64,000 bases of DNA from Rhizopus arrhizus (lineage: Eukaryota > Mucoromycota > Mucoromycetes > Mucorales > Rhizopodaceae). This document shows positions 61,771-64,000 of the stretch, piece after piece. Position 1 is the stretch's first letter; each line of letters begins with the position of its first letter. Where the stretch lies: positions 950,677 to 1,014,676 of the forward strand of contig JAKZZE010000022.1 in assembly GCA_024220505.1 (NCBI GenBank), in the 5' to 3' direction. The notes under the pieces were generated by a model that was given only the letters and a program-made list of their open reading frames with translations, searched no databases and had not been told where the DNA came from. The translations under genes were made by a program, and so were the position numbers.

Positions 61771-62313
61771 ATGATTAGAAAGGTTCCAGTGATTGTACTA
61801 GAAGGTAATACGCGATCTTCTGCTCTGGTCTCTTTGTGAGAAAAGATAAGATGTAACCTGCTTAAAGCTCATTATGCAATTGCTTATAACGTCTGAAGTT
61901 TTTCTTCGTTCCATTGATGTCGGATTTTATATCAAATTTATATCTTTTTTAGGAGAAAGCAAAAATAAAATGTTGCTTTTCATGCATTATTTAATAATTG
62001 ACTTCTTAACTGATGACTTTATTTTATAGTAATCGTTTTTTATTCGTAATGAAAGTTAATAAAATATCAAAACTGTGGATATACAAAGAAAATGTGGACT
62101 TTTATTAAAATAAAAATGCTACAATAATCATATATATCTATCTATTACCTATTACTGTATAATGATGAGAAATGAGCACTTTATTTTTATCTTAATATAC
62201 AAGATTAAATTTTGCTAAATAAAAAAATGGATATTGTCAATATTAAGGATAATTTACTAAGAGAATATCAAATTTTAACAAATGAATACTAGAATTTCTT
62301 AAATTATGGTTGA

Positions 62314-62562
62314 TTAATAATTAGTCAAAAAATACTTGAAGCAAAAAGACCTACTCCTATTAGTAAAATTAACGAAATTAAAAATATTCTATTTGAAAAA
62401 CCAATAACGATATCAGTTTATTTCTTTTTAGTTTTATTATTTGGTGTTGAGGATTATAAGGAGCCGTATAATACTTTAGAAAAAGGCTTATTGATATTAT
62501 ACTTTATTATGGTTGTTGTAAACATAGTTATTTTCTATATGATATCAGTTGTATTAAAATAA
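62314..62562 (+). CDS. Possible small membrane protein exon, copy 2
   Basis: Open for 82 codons, homologous to 56335-56577. Replacements are mostly conservative (VVLFGVQ to VLLFGVE, FIMIVV to FIMVVV, FHM to FYM). The stop is at the same place. No ATG. Confidence 0.35.
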   Translation, partial: LIISQKILEAKRPTPISKINEIKNILFEKPITISVYFFLVLLFGVEDYKEPYNTLEKGLLILYFIMVVVNIVIFYMISVVLK

Positions 62563-62975
62563 ATAACGATACACAAAAAGATTAAACTATGATTGAACAA
62601 TTCCACACTTTTCCAAATTTAGAACAATAAGATCAATATCTGTCATCCTAGAGAGTATAATCAATTGTCAACCCCAAAAGTAATTAGATCAAAGTTAATT
62701 GACTGGTTTTTATTTCTATTGTTCAACTTCAGATGCATATATTAGAACATCGACACGCTTTTGCTTAATCATTGGTTCTTCAGCACGACATCGTGACCGA
62801 GTCTATATCTTTTATATCTACGCTCACAAAGAATATAAATAGATGCCAACTTTTTATCCATAAAGCGAGGCCTTTCGCAATATAAAGAAATCTGCAATAA
62901 AGAAGGATTTTAATTTTATATTGCTGCTATTGTTTTTTTGTTTATTTTTTTTTACTTAATCTTGCGATTAAAACA
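62514..62975 (+). repeat. 462-bp TG...CA repeat X, copy in unit 2
   Basis: Nearly identical to 56529-56990 with the same flanks, so it was duplicated with the composite unit and did not insert separately. Confidence 0.85.
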
Positions 62976-63479
62976 ATGGAAACATATAATTTTCTTCACG
63001 TTTTTTCTGTACAATATTTTTTTGAATCGAATACTTGTTTTCTTCTCAGGAACAAATCCCTTGAAGCACATACTTCATTGTATTCCCTTTTTTGTTTTGA
63101 CGTTTTTATTACTATTCCGTAATAAGCTTGATTTATGCAGCAAAATCTGGTCATAACAGTTTAAAACCGAAATTGTGCTCAATGCTGTACTATTTTTTTG
63201 GAGTCCAACTTGTTAAGACCATCGAACTTGTTAGACAATCCAACTTGTTAAGACTATTGGTTCAGCATCTAATCGCTTTAAAATGAACGTATTTAATGTT
63301 GTAGACACACAAAAACGAATATTATCACGAATATGTTTTGTTTAATTGATTATCTTAACACTTTGGCTATTTTTTTTTACATAAAGTATCTATAATACTT
63401 GCTGCAGATAATATTGATAACAACATTTCAACAGTCGTTTTTATTTTTATTTCTTATTATTATTATTATTATTCTGCAG

Positions 63480-64000
63480 CAAGTTCTGCTAACCAGGCTG
63501 GATTACGTTGAACTCGATCGAAGCTAACATTCTTAAGGCAATTTATTATACCGTTAAAGGTATTGTTATGGTGCTTTCCTTCGCCAAATAAATTCAATAA
63601 GCAACCAAGGTATCATTTTCTTTGTTCTGAGGGCAGGAGTTGCATTCATTTTTATTCCATTCCAAGTTCCTAAAGAAATTTTAGAAAGATCTTGAACTAT
63701 AAACCTTTGTATATAGTAATCTTATTCTTACCCTCAATTGTATTTGTATGAATATCGCCATCATTAAACGTTACATTATGGTTGACAGTTCGGTGTATTA
63801 AATTCATTCCAAGGTTTACCATACTTTCATATGCTCGCCAACAGTCTGTATGTACTATGGATGCATCGGCAACATAATTTTGGATAATTGTATTTATCGT
63901 TTCCGTGTTTCTGTTATTCACCACAACAAGGAAGTACTTTCGTTCAGGTGTCTTTTCCACACCACCAGCATCCAAACACCCTCCACAATGGTGTCCACGA
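63480..64000 (-). pseudogene. Merlin/IS1595-like transposase, copy 3 (cut by window end)
   Basis: The visible part covers the middle of the catalytic domain (GGVEKTPERKYFLVVV, HTDCWRAYES, HTNTIEG), the 62-nt intron (63731-63670, GTAAGA...CTTTAG) and exon 2 from 63669. Relative to copy 1 it has one extra C near 63574, shifting exon 2, and two opposing single-base indels near 63967 and 63990. The N-terminal part is outside the window. Confidence 0.8.

Larger units (their letters stand above)
52941..64000. repeat. Large composite segment repeated at least 2.2 times in direct order
   Basis: Unit 1 (about 52941-56990), unit 2 (56991-62975) and the start of unit 3 (62976 to window end) share the same order. 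Each has a decayed LTR-like block (GAATCGAAT...TTCTTCTCAGGAACAA, then AATAAGCTTGATTTA...TCTGGTCAT), then a Merlin-like transposase on minus, then TACTTGATGAAGCAACAGAT and a satellite array. A tRNA-like head, a conserved 0.7-kb stretch and the 462-bp repeat X complete the unit. Lengths differ because array 3 is longer and unit 2 gained a solo LTR (61431-61770). Repeat X is absent left of unit 1. Confidence 0.85.

Overview
The window looks like nuclear DNA of an early-diverging fungus, most likely Mucoromycota/Mucorales. This is inferred from the very AT-rich intergenic sequence with long T runs, many short introns (about 50-75 nt, GTAAGT-type donors and a CTAAC-type branch site in the clearest one), Gln-rich proteins, and the transposon mix (Ty3/gypsy, Tc1/mariner, Helitron, Merlin-like, LINE). 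There are no bacterial-style operons, no rRNA and no CRISPR array. Few genes look like ordinary host genes: a 5'-truncated three-exon gene at 1-785, a four-exon Gln-rich gene at 45602-46834 that shares its architecture, tRNA-Lys(CTT) at 2127-2199 and tRNA-Thr(AGT) at 43813-43885 (minus).

Region 2.4-43.7 kb is a transposon nest lying between the two tRNA genes, which both point into it. From the left: a gypsy LTR split by an intact 2.65-kb Tc1/mariner-related element (692-aa DDE protein, TA target duplication); a second LTR split by a pile of Tc1 elements including an intact 1.64-kb copy (340-aa transposase); a LINE reverse-transcriptase fragment; several solo LTRs; then gypsy-1 (minus, 13156-35557). 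Gypsy-1 has been opened between integrase and RT by about 12 kb of DNA carrying a Helitron RepHel gene, a 278-aa gene and a divergent six-exon AT-hook gene. It was hit again by a 1.63-kb Tc1-like element and by a solo LTR. An almost identical, oppositely oriented copy of that Tc1-like element interrupts the Helitron helicase. Gypsy-2 (minus, 35559-43720) is complete and young, with near-identical LTRs and a 4-bp duplication. Both gypsy elements carry the same unusual design: an Asn/Tyr-rich Gag tail without a zinc knuckle, an A AAA AAC shift site into PR-RT-RNaseH, a DCGA protease motif, integrase in a separate ORF after an A/CA-rich spacer, and a 3' accessory protein running into the LTR (separate in gypsy-1, fused to integrase in gypsy-2).

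Region 48.4-64 kb is a second repeat domain. Satellite-like arrays (about 135-bp units open in one minus-strand frame) adjoin a third gypsy gag-protease fragment and then a segment present at least 2.2 times: decayed LTR, Merlin/IS1595-like transposase, satellite array, tRNA-like Pol III A/B-box head, a conserved unique stretch and a 462-bp TG...CA repeat.

Exon joins, element ends and element ages were read by eye from this sequence alone. Family assignments rest on motif recognition; no database search was run.
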